From Clostridiales bacterium UBA1390 (GTDB taxonomy: Bacteria > Bacillota > Clostridia > Lachnospirales > Bianqueaceae), in NCBI GenBank assembly GCA_002305315.1, contig DBQQ01000004.1, positions 1-64,000 of the forward strand: a DNA stretch of 64,000 nt. Direction: 5' to 3'. How positions within the stretch are numbered: position 1 is the stretch's first letter; the number at the start of each line of letters is the position of its first letter. Positions 57,711 through 64,000 of this stretch are shown here, piece after piece. A program made the translations under genes and the position numbers. The notes below the pieces were generated by a model. It made no database searches, was not told the origin of the DNA, and saw only the letters and a program-made list of their open reading frames with translations.

Positions 57711-58530
57711 CTTCTAAATAGGCTTCTAACCATCGGGCTACACCGTCCTCGTCATTCCTTTTGAGGATCCCTGCAGCCTGTTTTTTAATCTCTTCCGCGG
57801 CGTTTGCCGGCGCATAACCAGCATCCGCGGCTTGAAACAAGGGCAGATCGTTGATACCATCTCCGAAAACAATCATCCGATCGCATTGCAGCCTTTCCTT
57901 TAGCTGTAGCGCTGCATGCGCTTTCGTCGCATGGTAGGGCATGACTTCCAGCCACCATTCTCCCTGACCATATAACTCTCTTTGAAAAGTGGACTGGCTG
58001 CGTCCCCACGCTTGTAGTCGCTCCCACAGAGGCCGCAGTTCTGTTCTTTCCCCAATACATGTATAGTAGAATGGCTCTCCCGCATACAGCATTTCTTCCG
58101 AGACACAGCGCCGCAAACGCCTGTCTCCCTGCCGTTTTGCAAGATAGGCTGCCTTTCCCGCATTCGTTTCGGATGCGAGCCAGGATACCCTCTCTTGCCC
58201 CTCCACAAACGCATAGACCAGCGGCGAAACCTTCTCCTTTCGGAACGTCCGATACAGCCATTCTCTCTCGTCATCAGAAAACGTATTGAACACCGCAGGC
58301 TCCCCTGTCTCATTCTCCACGAGCATGGTCCCGTTATAGACGATCACGGGCAGGGCGGGCATCCACCCTTCTGTCACAATTCTGGCAGAATGAATCGAGC
58401 GAGCTGTCGCATACGTGATCAGCTCGCCCTCCTCTTCCATTCTCCGCAAAACCGTCCGTGTCCTGTTCGAGAGCCGCCCCTCTGCATCGAGCAGTGTCCC
58501 ATCCAGGTCTGAGACAAACAGCGTCCTCAC
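57682..58530 (-). CDS. HAD-superfamily Cof-type phosphatase
   Basis: The 282-residue hydrolase has motif 1 D-L-D-G-T-L-L-D near 8-15, motif 2 in A-T-A-R-S, Lys in K-A-H-A-A-L, and motif 4 F-G-D-G-I-N-D at 222-228. This is the Cof/YbhA-like subfamily that removes phosphate from sugar or cofactor phosphates. It overlaps the lgt stop by four bases. No specific substrate is evident. Confidence 0.9.
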   Translation of the reverse strand: MRTLFVSDLDGTLLDAEGRLSNRTRTVLRRMEEEGELITYATARSIHSARIVTEGWMPALPVIVYNGTMLVENETGEPAVFNTFSDDEREWLYRTFRKEKVSPLVYAFVEGQERVSWLASETNAGKAAYLAKRQGDRRLRRCVSEEMLYAGEPFYYTCIGERTELRPLWERLQAWGRSQSTFQRELYGQGEWWLEVMPYHATKAHAALQLKERLQCDRMIVFGDGINDLPLFQAADAGYAPANAAEEIKKQAAGILKRNDEDGVARWLEAYLEEKMRLRENI

Positions 58531-59486
58531 TTTTCCGTCCCCTCAGGCTTCTCTGGCTCCTCGACTTCCTCTTTCTCCTCTTCTACAGATTCCTCCAGAG
58601 ACTCGTCCGTCGATTCATGAAGCTGAAACGCCTGTCCGACACGCTGCCATTCCTTCTCTTTTTCACGTTTTTCCTCTTCTTCTGCCTGCAATTCAGCATC
58701 CACCTTGGCGTCAATCTCCGCCTGCAGCCGTTCCTGCTTTCTCTTGCGGCAGCGAGCCATCCAGAAGATCGCGAAAATAAGCAGCAGAATGGAGATAAAC
58801 TGAGATGTGGACAAGAATCCTACTGTCCCACGATGATCTCCGCGGAAGAACTCGATGACAAAACGACCCACTCCATATAGAATCATATACCAGCCAGCAG
58901 CCATCCCCGGCTCTCTCTTGGCTCCCTTGCGGGTATACCACAGCAGGAATGCTGCGATCGCGAAATCTCCTACGCTGGAAATGAGCTGTGTGGGAATCAG
59001 GGCGATTCCCGAGGGCGCCATGCTCTCCGCCGGAAAGACGACTCCAATCGCAGAATCCGTCGGCAAGCCATAACAGCAGCCCGCCAGGAAACAGCCGATC
59101 CGTCCAAACCCCTGTGCCAACGGTATGGAAGGAATGGCCGTATCCAAATACTGCAGAAACGGCAGCTTTTTTACCCGGCAGTAGATATAGGGAATCAGGA
59201 TTCCCGTAAAGATACCGCCATATACAACAAATCCATTGGTGAAATCCAGCAGCATGGAAGGATCTTCAATAACAGAGGGCAGCTCTACAATATAGAATAA
59301 AAGCTTCGCTCCCACAACACCGGCCAAGATCCCAAAAAAGCCCAGATTGAACATCTGATCTTTATCCAGTCCCCTGGCAGGGCATCGACGCATGCCCAGC
59401 CAAACAGCCAGTATCATACCAATGGCAATCATCAGCCCATAACTATATACATGAAACGGTCCAATCGAAAATAATTCCGGATGCAT
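58527..59486 (-). CDS. lgt: prolipoprotein diacylglyceryl transferase
   Basis: A 319-residue membrane enzyme that transfers diacylglyceryl from phosphatidylglycerol to the lipobox cysteine. It has G-L-M-I-A-I-G-M, H-R-G-T-V-G-F, the conserved F-x-I-G-x-x-R-I-G-C-F-L-A-G-C-C-Y-G (catalytic Arg, Gly and Cys region) and several membrane helices. The C-terminal ~85 residues are an extra, very charged Glu/Lys-rich cytoplasmic tail. It is 22 bases after the rRNA methyltransferase gene with GGAGGAG ahead. Confidence 0.95.
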   Translation of the reverse strand: MHPELFSIGPFHVYSYGLMIAIGMILAVWLGMRRCPARGLDKDQMFNLGFFGILAGVVGAKLLFYIVELPSVIEDPSMLLDFTNGFVVYGGIFTGILIPYIYCRVKKLPFLQYLDTAIPSIPLAQGFGRIGCFLAGCCYGLPTDSAIGVVFPAESMAPSGIALIPTQLISSVGDFAIAAFLLWYTRKGAKREPGMAAGWYMILYGVGRFVIEFFRGDHRGTVGFLSTSQFISILLLIFAIFWMARCRKRKQERLQAEIDAKVDAELQAEEEEKREKEKEWQRVGQAFQLHESTDESLEESVEEEKEEVEEPEKPEGTEK

Positions 59487-59508
59487 CTTCCTTCTCCTCC
59501 CGGCCCTA

Positions 59509-60321
59509 TCAGGCTCTTCTCTGTCTTACAACCTCATACATCAATATACCTGCCGCCACAGACGCATTCAGTGACTCTGCCCTTCCCGGCTGTGGAATGG
59601 AGATCTTGACCTGCGCCAGACTCGTAGTCTCTTCCCGGAGTCCATTTCCCTCGTTACCGATCAGGATCCCGCAGCCTCCCCGATAGTCCGCCTGATCGTA
59701 GGAAAGACTCGCCTGCAAGTGCGCCGCAGCCAGCATGATGCCTCGCTGCTTCAACGTCAGCAAGGACTCTCGGAACCTTTCTGTCCGAACGACGGGCAGA
59801 TGGAATATACTTCCCATCGAGGCCCGCACCACTTTCGGGCTGAAAAAGTCTGCCGTACCTTCGGAACATAGGATTCCATCCGCTCCCGCTGCATCCGCAG
59901 TGCGCAGAATCGTACCGGCATTGCCCGGGTCCTGTAGGTCTTCTAAAATCACCAGAAATGGGGACTCCTTCTGCAGCAGGTCTTCCAGCACCGCCTCACG
60001 CAGACGGACTAGCGCCATCACACCCTGCGGATGCTGTGTATCCGACGCATGCCTCATCCATTCTTCCTCCACCACGACGACCTCAGCCTCTGGATAGCGC
60101 TGGCAGCATATCCGCCAATCCTCATGAAGCGCCATGAATGCCTCTGTGAGAATCAGCGTTTTCAATTCCCACGGCGGGCAGATCTCCCGTACCAGACGCA
60201 GCCCCTCTGCCATGAAAAGGCCATTTTCCCGTCTGCCTTTTCGGCTCTGAAGACTTTTAATCTGCTTAAACAGAGGATTCTGCATGCTGGAAAGATACCG
60301 AAAGCCCTGCATATCCGTCAT
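59509..60321 (-). CDS. TrmH/SpoU-family RNA 2'-O-methyltransferase
   Basis: A 270-residue SPOUT enzyme. The N-terminal substrate-binding domain has N-P-L-F-K-Q-I-K-S-L, and the knotted SAM domain has D-P-G-N-A-G-T-I-L-R-T-A-D-A-A-G (near 115-130), I-G-N-E-G-N-G-L and P-Q-P-G-R-A-E-S-L-N-A-S-V-A. It would methylate a ribose in rRNA (YsgA-like) or tRNA. ATG 60321 lies 8 bases after AAAGGAG; GTG at 60330 touches that site and is rejected. Promoter at 60395 suits. Confidence 0.92.
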   Translation of the reverse strand: MTDMQGFRYLSSMQNPLFKQIKSLQSRKGRRENGLFMAEGLRLVREICPPWELKTLILTEAFMALHEDWRICCQRYPEAEVVVVEEEWMRHASDTQHPQGVMALVRLREAVLEDLLQKESPFLVILEDLQDPGNAGTILRTADAAGADGILCSEGTADFFSPKVVRASMGSIFHLPVVRTERFRESLLTLKQRGIMLAAAHLQASLSYDQADYRGGCGILIGNEGNGLREETTSLAQVKISIPQPGRAESLNASVAAGILMYEVVRQRRA

Positions 60322-60394
60322 GGGCGCCACTCCTTTCTATTTGCTGCCAGGCATAGATTGCATACGCCTGTATCGGCATCGGCATTTTATGTTC

Positions 60395-60423
60395 ATTATA
60401 GCAAATCCCTGCCGAATATTCAA
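60395..60423 (-). promoter_or_regulatory. promoter for trmH-lgt-HAD operon
   Basis: On the minus strand TTGAAT (60418-60423), 17 bases, TATAAT (60395-60400). It lies 74 bases before the methyltransferase start. Confidence 0.78.
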
Positions 60424-60431
60424 GATAAAAA

Positions 60432-60463
60432 AGAAGGGACAGTCGCTGTGACTGCCCCGAAGT
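60432..60463 (-). terminator. intrinsic terminator
   Basis: On the minus strand GGGGCAGTC-ACAGC-GACTGTCCC, then TTCTTTTTT. It lies between the rpsR terminator and the trmH promoter. No gene ends here, so a short RNA from 60464-60577 or read-through may be the reason. Confidence 0.75.
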
Positions 60464-60581
60464 CAACAGATCCCCATGTTATACAGTAGGCAGAAAGAAT
60501 TCCCTCTCAGATTCAGCCATATTTTCCGCGTTAAACCGTAGGCTTTTGCCTCTCCTATCGATATCCCGTATATAAAAACAC

Positions 60582-60614
60582 GGGCTGCTCCCCATCGGAA
60601 CAGCCCGCTTTCAT
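60582..60614 (-). terminator. terminator of rpsF-ssb-rpsR operon
   Basis: On the minus strand CGGGCTGTTCCGATGGGGAGCAGCCCG then TGTTTTTAT. It lies 10 bases after the rpsR stop codon. The + strand also has a T run at the other side. Confidence 0.85.
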
Positions 60615-60623
60615 TTTTTTTGA

Positions 60624-60866
60624 TTAATCCACCGTGTACGGCATCAAAGCCAGATGTCTGGCACGCTTAACAGCCACCGTCAGCATGCGCTGATGCTTTG
60701 CGCAATTGCCATTGATACGGCGCGGTAAAATCTTCCCCCGCTCGGAAACGTATCTTCTCAGCTTGGCTACATCCTTGTAGCTGAGCGTCTCGCCATTCTC
60801 TGCACAAAAGCTGCAAACACGCTTTTTACGGCGCATACCGGTTCTCTTCTTCTGAGGAACTGCCAT
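60624..60866 (-). CDS. rpsR: 30S ribosomal protein S18
   Basis: The 80-residue S18 of the small subunit platform. Cysteines C-S-F-C at 16-19 and C-A-K-H near 53-56 make it a zinc-binding (C+) type, common in Clostridia. R-K-K-R-V and R-R-I-N-G-N are RNA contacts. I start at ATG 60866 (M-A-V-P-Q-K-K); a longer frame upstream has no support. It is 48 bases after ssb. The order rpsF-ssb-rpsR is standard. Confidence 0.97.
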   Translation of the reverse strand: MAVPQKKRTGMRRKKRVCSFCAENGETLSYKDVAKLRRYVSERGKILPRRINGNCAKHQRMLTVAVKRARHLALMPYTVD

Positions 60867-60914
60867 GACCAAAACCTCCTGTTCTATACTTATCGACCCT
60901 ATGCACACTCTGTC

Positions 60915-61619
60915 TTAAAAAGGCAGATCCGAGTCTCCTTCCAATGTCGCGTCCACCGGCGTAAAACCATCCGGACCAGCAGGCTGCGCTGCTGACTGCG
61001 GCTGAGGCGGCGCCGACTCGTAGGGCTGCGATACAAACCCGTCATTCTGCGGCGTATATCCATTTCCCTGCGATGCAAACCCATCGTTCTGCGGGGCATA
61101 TCCATCTCCCTGCGATGCAAATGCATCTCGTTGCGGTGCATAGTTATTATTGTTCTGCTGTCCATATGAATCGTAACTGGATCCATAGGTATTGTTCTGT
61201 GACGCATAGGCGTTATTCTGAGGCGGAACCGCCTGATAGTTCTGATAGCCCCCGCTGGGAGCGCCCGGTGCAAAATTCCCGCCTCTCTGCGAACGGCTCT
61301 CATAAGAGGCCTTACTCTCCGCAAAATACTGGTCGGTCGCAATTACATCGGTTGAGTACCGCTTTGTACCGTTTTGTTCATAGGAACTCACACGCAACTC
61401 GCCGCAGATCGCCACCATCATCCCCTTATGGAAGTATTTGCCGGCAAATTCACCGCGTCCTCCAAAGGCAACAATGTTGATAAAATCCGCATCTGGCTCT
61501 CCATCTCGTTTATAAGACCTGTTGACTGCCAGCGAATACCGGCATACAGCCTGTCCCGTATTGGAGTAGCGCAGCTCTGGATCTCTGGTCAAACGACCCA
61601 TCAATATAACTTTATTCAT
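60915..61619 (-). CDS. ssb: single-stranded DNA-binding protein
   Basis: The 234-residue SSB has an OB-fold in residues 1-~105 (V-I-L-M-G-R-L-T-R-D-P-E-L, F-I-N-I-V-A-F-G-G-R). A long Gln/Asn/Ser/Tyr-rich linker follows, holding three consecutive repeats of about 13 residues (type Y-A-P-Q-N-D-G-F-A-S-Q-G-N). It ends with the conserved acidic tip D-S-D-L-P-F that recruits replication and repair proteins. The start has GGGGAGG ahead. It is 28 bases after rpsF. Confidence 0.97.
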   Translation of the reverse strand: MNKVILMGRLTRDPELRYSNTGQAVCRYSLAVNRSYKRDGEPDADFINIVAFGGRGEFAGKYFHKGMMVAICGELRVSSYEQNGTKRYSTDVIATDQYFAESKASYESRSQRGGNFAPGAPSGGYQNYQAVPPQNNAYASQNNTYGSSYDSYGQQNNNNYAPQRDAFASQGDGYAPQNDGFASQGNGYTPQNDGFVSQPYESAPPQPQSAAQPAGPDGFTPVDATLEGDSDLPF

Positions 61620-61647
61620 TGAAAAACCTCCCCGGCTTCAATGCTGC

Positions 61648-61935
61648 TCACTCGCCCTCTCTTACGATCAGATAGCGAAGCACATTCTCCATGATACGCA
61701 GATCCTGCTCCAATGCAACACTCATGGAAGGCTCAGCCTCGCACTTCACGAAGTAGTAGTAACCCTCGGACTGCTTTGCGATCTCATAAGCAAGACGGCG
61801 CTTGCCCCAATCCTCCACTTCCGTGACGGTACCACCACGACGCGCGATATAGGCCTTTACCTGCTCTACAACTGCAGCGCGCTCTTCGTCTGTCAGCTGT
61901 GCGGAAACAACCACCGCAACCTCGTACTTGTTCAT
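61648..61935 (-). CDS. rpsF: 30S ribosomal protein S6
   Basis: The 95-residue S6, which pairs with S18 on the 30S platform. M-N-K-Y-E-V-A-V-V-V-S, W-G-K-R-R-L-A-Y-E-I and Y-Y-F-V-K-C-E are typical. GAAGGAGG precedes the ATG. The first gene of the rpsF-ssb-rpsR operon, with its own promoter at 62005; operons of this type are often autoregulated by S6:S18 binding the leader, but I cannot identify that motif here. Confidence 0.97.
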   Translation of the reverse strand: MNKYEVAVVVSAQLTDEERAAVVEQVKAYIARRGGTVTEVEDWGKRRLAYEIAKQSEGYYYFVKCEAEPSMSVALEQDLRIMENVLRYLIVREGE

Positions 61936-62004
61936 CGTCTACACCTCCTTCTGGACTATGGCCCTTGCAATAGGCAAGAGCAAGGATAATTCATTCAGTC
62001 TACG

Positions 62005-62033
62005 ATTATACACCAGATTTGAGTGAATAGCAA
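62005..62033 (-). promoter_or_regulatory. promoter of rpsF operon
   Basis: On the minus strand TTGCTA (62028-62033), 17 bases, TATAAT (62005-62010), about 70 bases before the rpsF start. The leader contains CTTGCTCTTGCCTATTGCAAG, a small dyad that could be part of S6:S18 control. Confidence 0.75.
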
Positions 62034-62055
62034 GAAGAAATTTGAAAATCTTTGA

Positions 62056-62084
62056 AAAAAACAGTGGTCCGGACCGTTTCTTTC
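62056..62084 (-). terminator. terminator after aroB
   Basis: On the minus strand AAACGGT-CCGGACC-ACTGTTT (one G-U) followed by TTTT. It lies about 60 bases after the aroB stop and ends that transcript before the rpsF promoter. Confidence 0.6.
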
Positions 62085-62144
62085 CATATTGACAGTATAT
62101 CATGCCATGCTTTTAAAAGTCAATAAAATTCTGAAAATTTCGTA

Positions 62145-63275
62145 TTATTTCTGCCACTTTCGAAATCCTTCCAGGCACTCCCGCAGTATGTCCTCCTCCA
62201 CAGGAATTCCGTAGGCCCCATCTGGCCGCTGAACCAGCTTTCCCGGCCCCGCCAAGAGAATCCATTCCGTCTTACCGTCTCGCACTTTCTTATCCGTCTT
62301 CATCCCCTGGATCAGCTGTTCCGTCGTCAAGCCCTCCGGAATCCTCGTATCCTGATGATATTCCTGCAAAAGCTGCACCTGCTTCTGCGCCCACTCTTCC
62401 TCACAGTATCCCAGCTGCCAGGAAAGATAAGCCGCGAATGCAATGCCAATCGCCACGCACTCTCCATGAATCCGTTCAAAATGGCTGGCCATCTCCACGC
62501 TGTGCCCCAGCGTATGCCCATAATTCAGCACCTTGCGCAGATTGCTCTCCTGCTGATCCCTGCTTACAATTTCATTTTTCACGGCGCTGTTCTGATAAAA
62601 GAGGGTTTCCATGACCGCAAAATAATCTTCTCCCTGTCTGAGGCAGACCGTATCCCGATGTTCGCTCAGAAAATCCTGCAGTGCGGGCATACGAATGAAA
62701 CTATGCTTGATCAGTTCCACCAGGCCCGCAAAATAATTGCGTTCATCCAACGAAGGCAGAAAGCCCATATCCATATAGACCTCCACCGGGCTATGGAACG
62801 CTCCGATCAGATTCTTGCCATACGGAACATCGACCGCTGTCTTGCTCCCAATTGCCGAATCCGCCATCGCAAGCGTCGTGGTGGGCACCTGCAGCACTGG
62901 AATTCCACGCATATATGTGGCCGCCACAAAACCGGCCAGGTCTCCTACCACGCCGCCGCCCAGTGCGATCACCGCGCTGTCCCGTCCAAAGCCGGCCGCC
63001 AGCATCGCATCCTCTAAGTGCTCTTTCTCTTTCCGGTTTTTGCTCGCCTCTCCCTGTGGAAATGTGAAAAGCTGCGCTTTCAGCCCACGCTTTTCCAGGC
63101 TCTCCATCATTTTCTTTCCATACAAGCCGGACACTCGGTCATCAGACAAAACCGCGTATCTCTTTGCCAGCGGCTTTTCCTGCAAATCCTGTGCCATTCG
63201 GTCCAACAGATCCGTTCCCATGTATACCTCGTATTGTATGGGGTTCACCCGTACATCCACATGCACTGCTTTCAT
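62145..63275 (-). CDS. aroB: 3-dehydroquinate synthase
   Basis: The 376-residue second enzyme of the shikimate pathway makes 3-dehydroquinate from DAHP using NAD and Zn. Visible are F-P-x-G-E near 75 (F-P-Q-G-E-A-S-K), G-G-G-V-V-G-D-L-A-G-F-V-A at ~105-117, P-T-T-L-A-M-A-D-S-A, G-K-N-L-I-G-A-F and metal ligand region G-H-T-L-G-H-S with H-G-E-C-V-A-I-G. Start has AAAGGAGG. It is 16 bases after the YfhO-like gene. Confidence 0.96.
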   Translation of the reverse strand: MKAVHVDVRVNPIQYEVYMGTDLLDRMAQDLQEKPLAKRYAVLSDDRVSGLYGKKMMESLEKRGLKAQLFTFPQGEASKNRKEKEHLEDAMLAAGFGRDSAVIALGGGVVGDLAGFVAATYMRGIPVLQVPTTTLAMADSAIGSKTAVDVPYGKNLIGAFHSPVEVYMDMGFLPSLDERNYFAGLVELIKHSFIRMPALQDFLSEHRDTVCLRQGEDYFAVMETLFYQNSAVKNEIVSRDQQESNLRKVLNYGHTLGHSVEMASHFERIHGECVAIGIAFAAYLSWQLGYCEEEWAQKQVQLLQEYHQDTRIPEGLTTEQLIQGMKTDKKVRDGKTEWILLAGPGKLVQRPDGAYGIPVEEDILRECLEGFRKWQK

Positions 63276-63291
63276 TTCCTGCCTCCTTTGC

Positions 63292-64000
63292 TTATATGCC
63301 GCCTCTTGCTAGAAGCAGCGGCATCACATACACTCCCACAACCATAACTGCCAGCCAGATCTCTGGCAAAATTCCCATGATCCGCATACCTGCTCCCTTT
63401 GCGGAAACAATGATTTTCCGGAAATACTGCAGGGCAAAAATCCATGCGATTCCCAGAATACTCAGAATGCCGCCTGCAAGCAGTCCCCGGGTATGATATA
63501 CGACTTCGATCTGGTTGACACCCTCTCGCAGCTCAATTCCTATGAAATTGCCCAGCACCTCATACGCTTCTACCGTTTCTCCATTGATCGTCACCGTATA
63601 CCCTTCCCGATACGGCAGCATCAGCAGAAGAGTCTGTCCCTGCTGCCCGTTTTCCACATAGGCATTCGCTGTATTGCCCTGTATGGTCCATTCGGTTCCC
63701 TGCGCCGTTTCCACCCACTGTTCCATCCTATCCTCTGGCAATCCGACCACACCAAAGGAAGCCGGCGTCATGTTTTCATCGATTTGAATCTCAATCACAA
63801 CGGTCTCATCCTCAAACGTACCCAATTCCAAAATCCCATTTTCCTTTTTCACTGGGTAGCTTCCGGTGTGTACTCTGTTGTTCACCATAATCATGCAGCT
63901 ATCATGTTCGGCTTCTGACAGATGCGTCGTATACCGTCCGCCAAAGCAGTCAAAATACAGCGTTTGCCGGCCTTCCACGTAAATCTCATACGTCAGCATG
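63292..64000 (-). CDS. YfhO-like membrane protein, C-terminal part (cut by window edge)
   Basis: The last ~236 residues of a larger protein, continuing beyond the window. It contains L-L-L-M-L-P-Y-R-E-G-Y-T-V-T-I-N-G-E and V-L-G-N-F-I-G-I, typical of the extracellular C-terminal region of YfhO family proteins (large glycosyltransferase-like membrane proteins), then two membrane helices (G-I-L-S-I-L-G-I-A-W-I and W-L-A-V-M-V-V-G-V-Y-V-M). Its start is outside the window; what appears as the first Met is not the true start. Role probably in teichoic acid or polysaccharide decoration. Confidence 0.75.
   Translation of the reverse strand, partial: MLTYEIYVEGRQTLYFDCFGGRYTTHLSEAEHDSCMIMVNNRVHTGSYPVKKENGILELGTFEDETVVIEIQIDENMTPASFGVVGLPEDRMEQWVETAQGTEWTIQGNTANAYVENGQQGQTLLLMLPYREGYTVTINGETVEAYEVLGNFIGIELREGVNQIEVVYHTRGLLAGGILSILGIAWIFALQYFRKIIVSAKGAGMRIMGILPEIWLAVMVVGVYVMPLLLARGGI

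Noticed and set aside
60266..60466. Minus-strand frame between rpsR and trmH
   Set aside because: It spans the trmH promoter and a terminator and has no ribosome site.

Overview
The window looks like a chromosome segment of a gut-type Clostridia (Firmicutes), most plausibly a Lachnospiraceae-like bacterium. The evidence is a Gram-positive Tad/Flp pilus operon with Flp1-type pilin and DUF5702/DUF6382-type genes, C+ type ribosomal protein S18, a multi-repeat CHAP hydrolase, TnpV and Tn916-like integrase debris, and strong AGGAGG ribosome binding sites. No 16S rRNA is present, so the species is not identified.

Region 1 (1 to about 33,000, + strand) is the right-hand part of a GC-rich, HK97-type siphoviral prophage. 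Order: small terminase; a DNA-modification block (ParB-like protein, two tandem Mom-family paralogues, ParB-methyltransferase fusion) and small unknown genes, all placed between the terminase subunits; large terminase carrying an intein in its Walker A motif; PP-loop PAPS-reductase-like protein; portal; HNH/AP2 homing endonuclease; ClpP-like protease; capsid; connectors; tail genes including a -1 frameshift gpG/gpGT pair; tape measure; tail tip and fibres; holin; LysM amidase; small regulators; three consecutive serine recombinase genes (second broken by an in-frame TGA, third lacking the catalytic serine); and an XRE repressor with repeated operator-like sites. Replication and early genes, and the left end, are outside the window. 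Four leaders in this region share a structured RNA element in which a helix covers the Shine-Dalgarno sequence. It precedes accessory genes and recombinase 1, not virion genes.

Region 2 (about 33,000 to 38,300) is AT-rich and decayed: a recombinase-type HTH gene, a frameshifted class B sortase remnant, a small secreted protein plus lipoprotein-like pair with a good promoter, a truncated resolvase, a tyrosine integrase tail, a GNAT acetyltransferase and a broken tnpV. The prophage right boundary probably lies between about 32,990 and 33,740.

Region 3 (38,300 to 64,000) is ordinary chromosome. It has a secreted membrane-anchored protein; a long minus-strand run from a CpaE-like ATPase through the Tad pilus machinery to a methyltransferase, Hsp33 and a D-cysteine desulfhydrase-like enzyme; a structured non-coding RNA candidate ahead of that run; a CHAP hydrolase with four peptidoglycan-binding repeats; a + strand GH4 glycosidase / sugar isomerase / Gfo-Idh operon; a minus-strand rRNA methyltransferase-lgt-HAD run; rpsF-ssb-rpsR; aroB; and the end of a YfhO-like membrane protein cut by the window edge.
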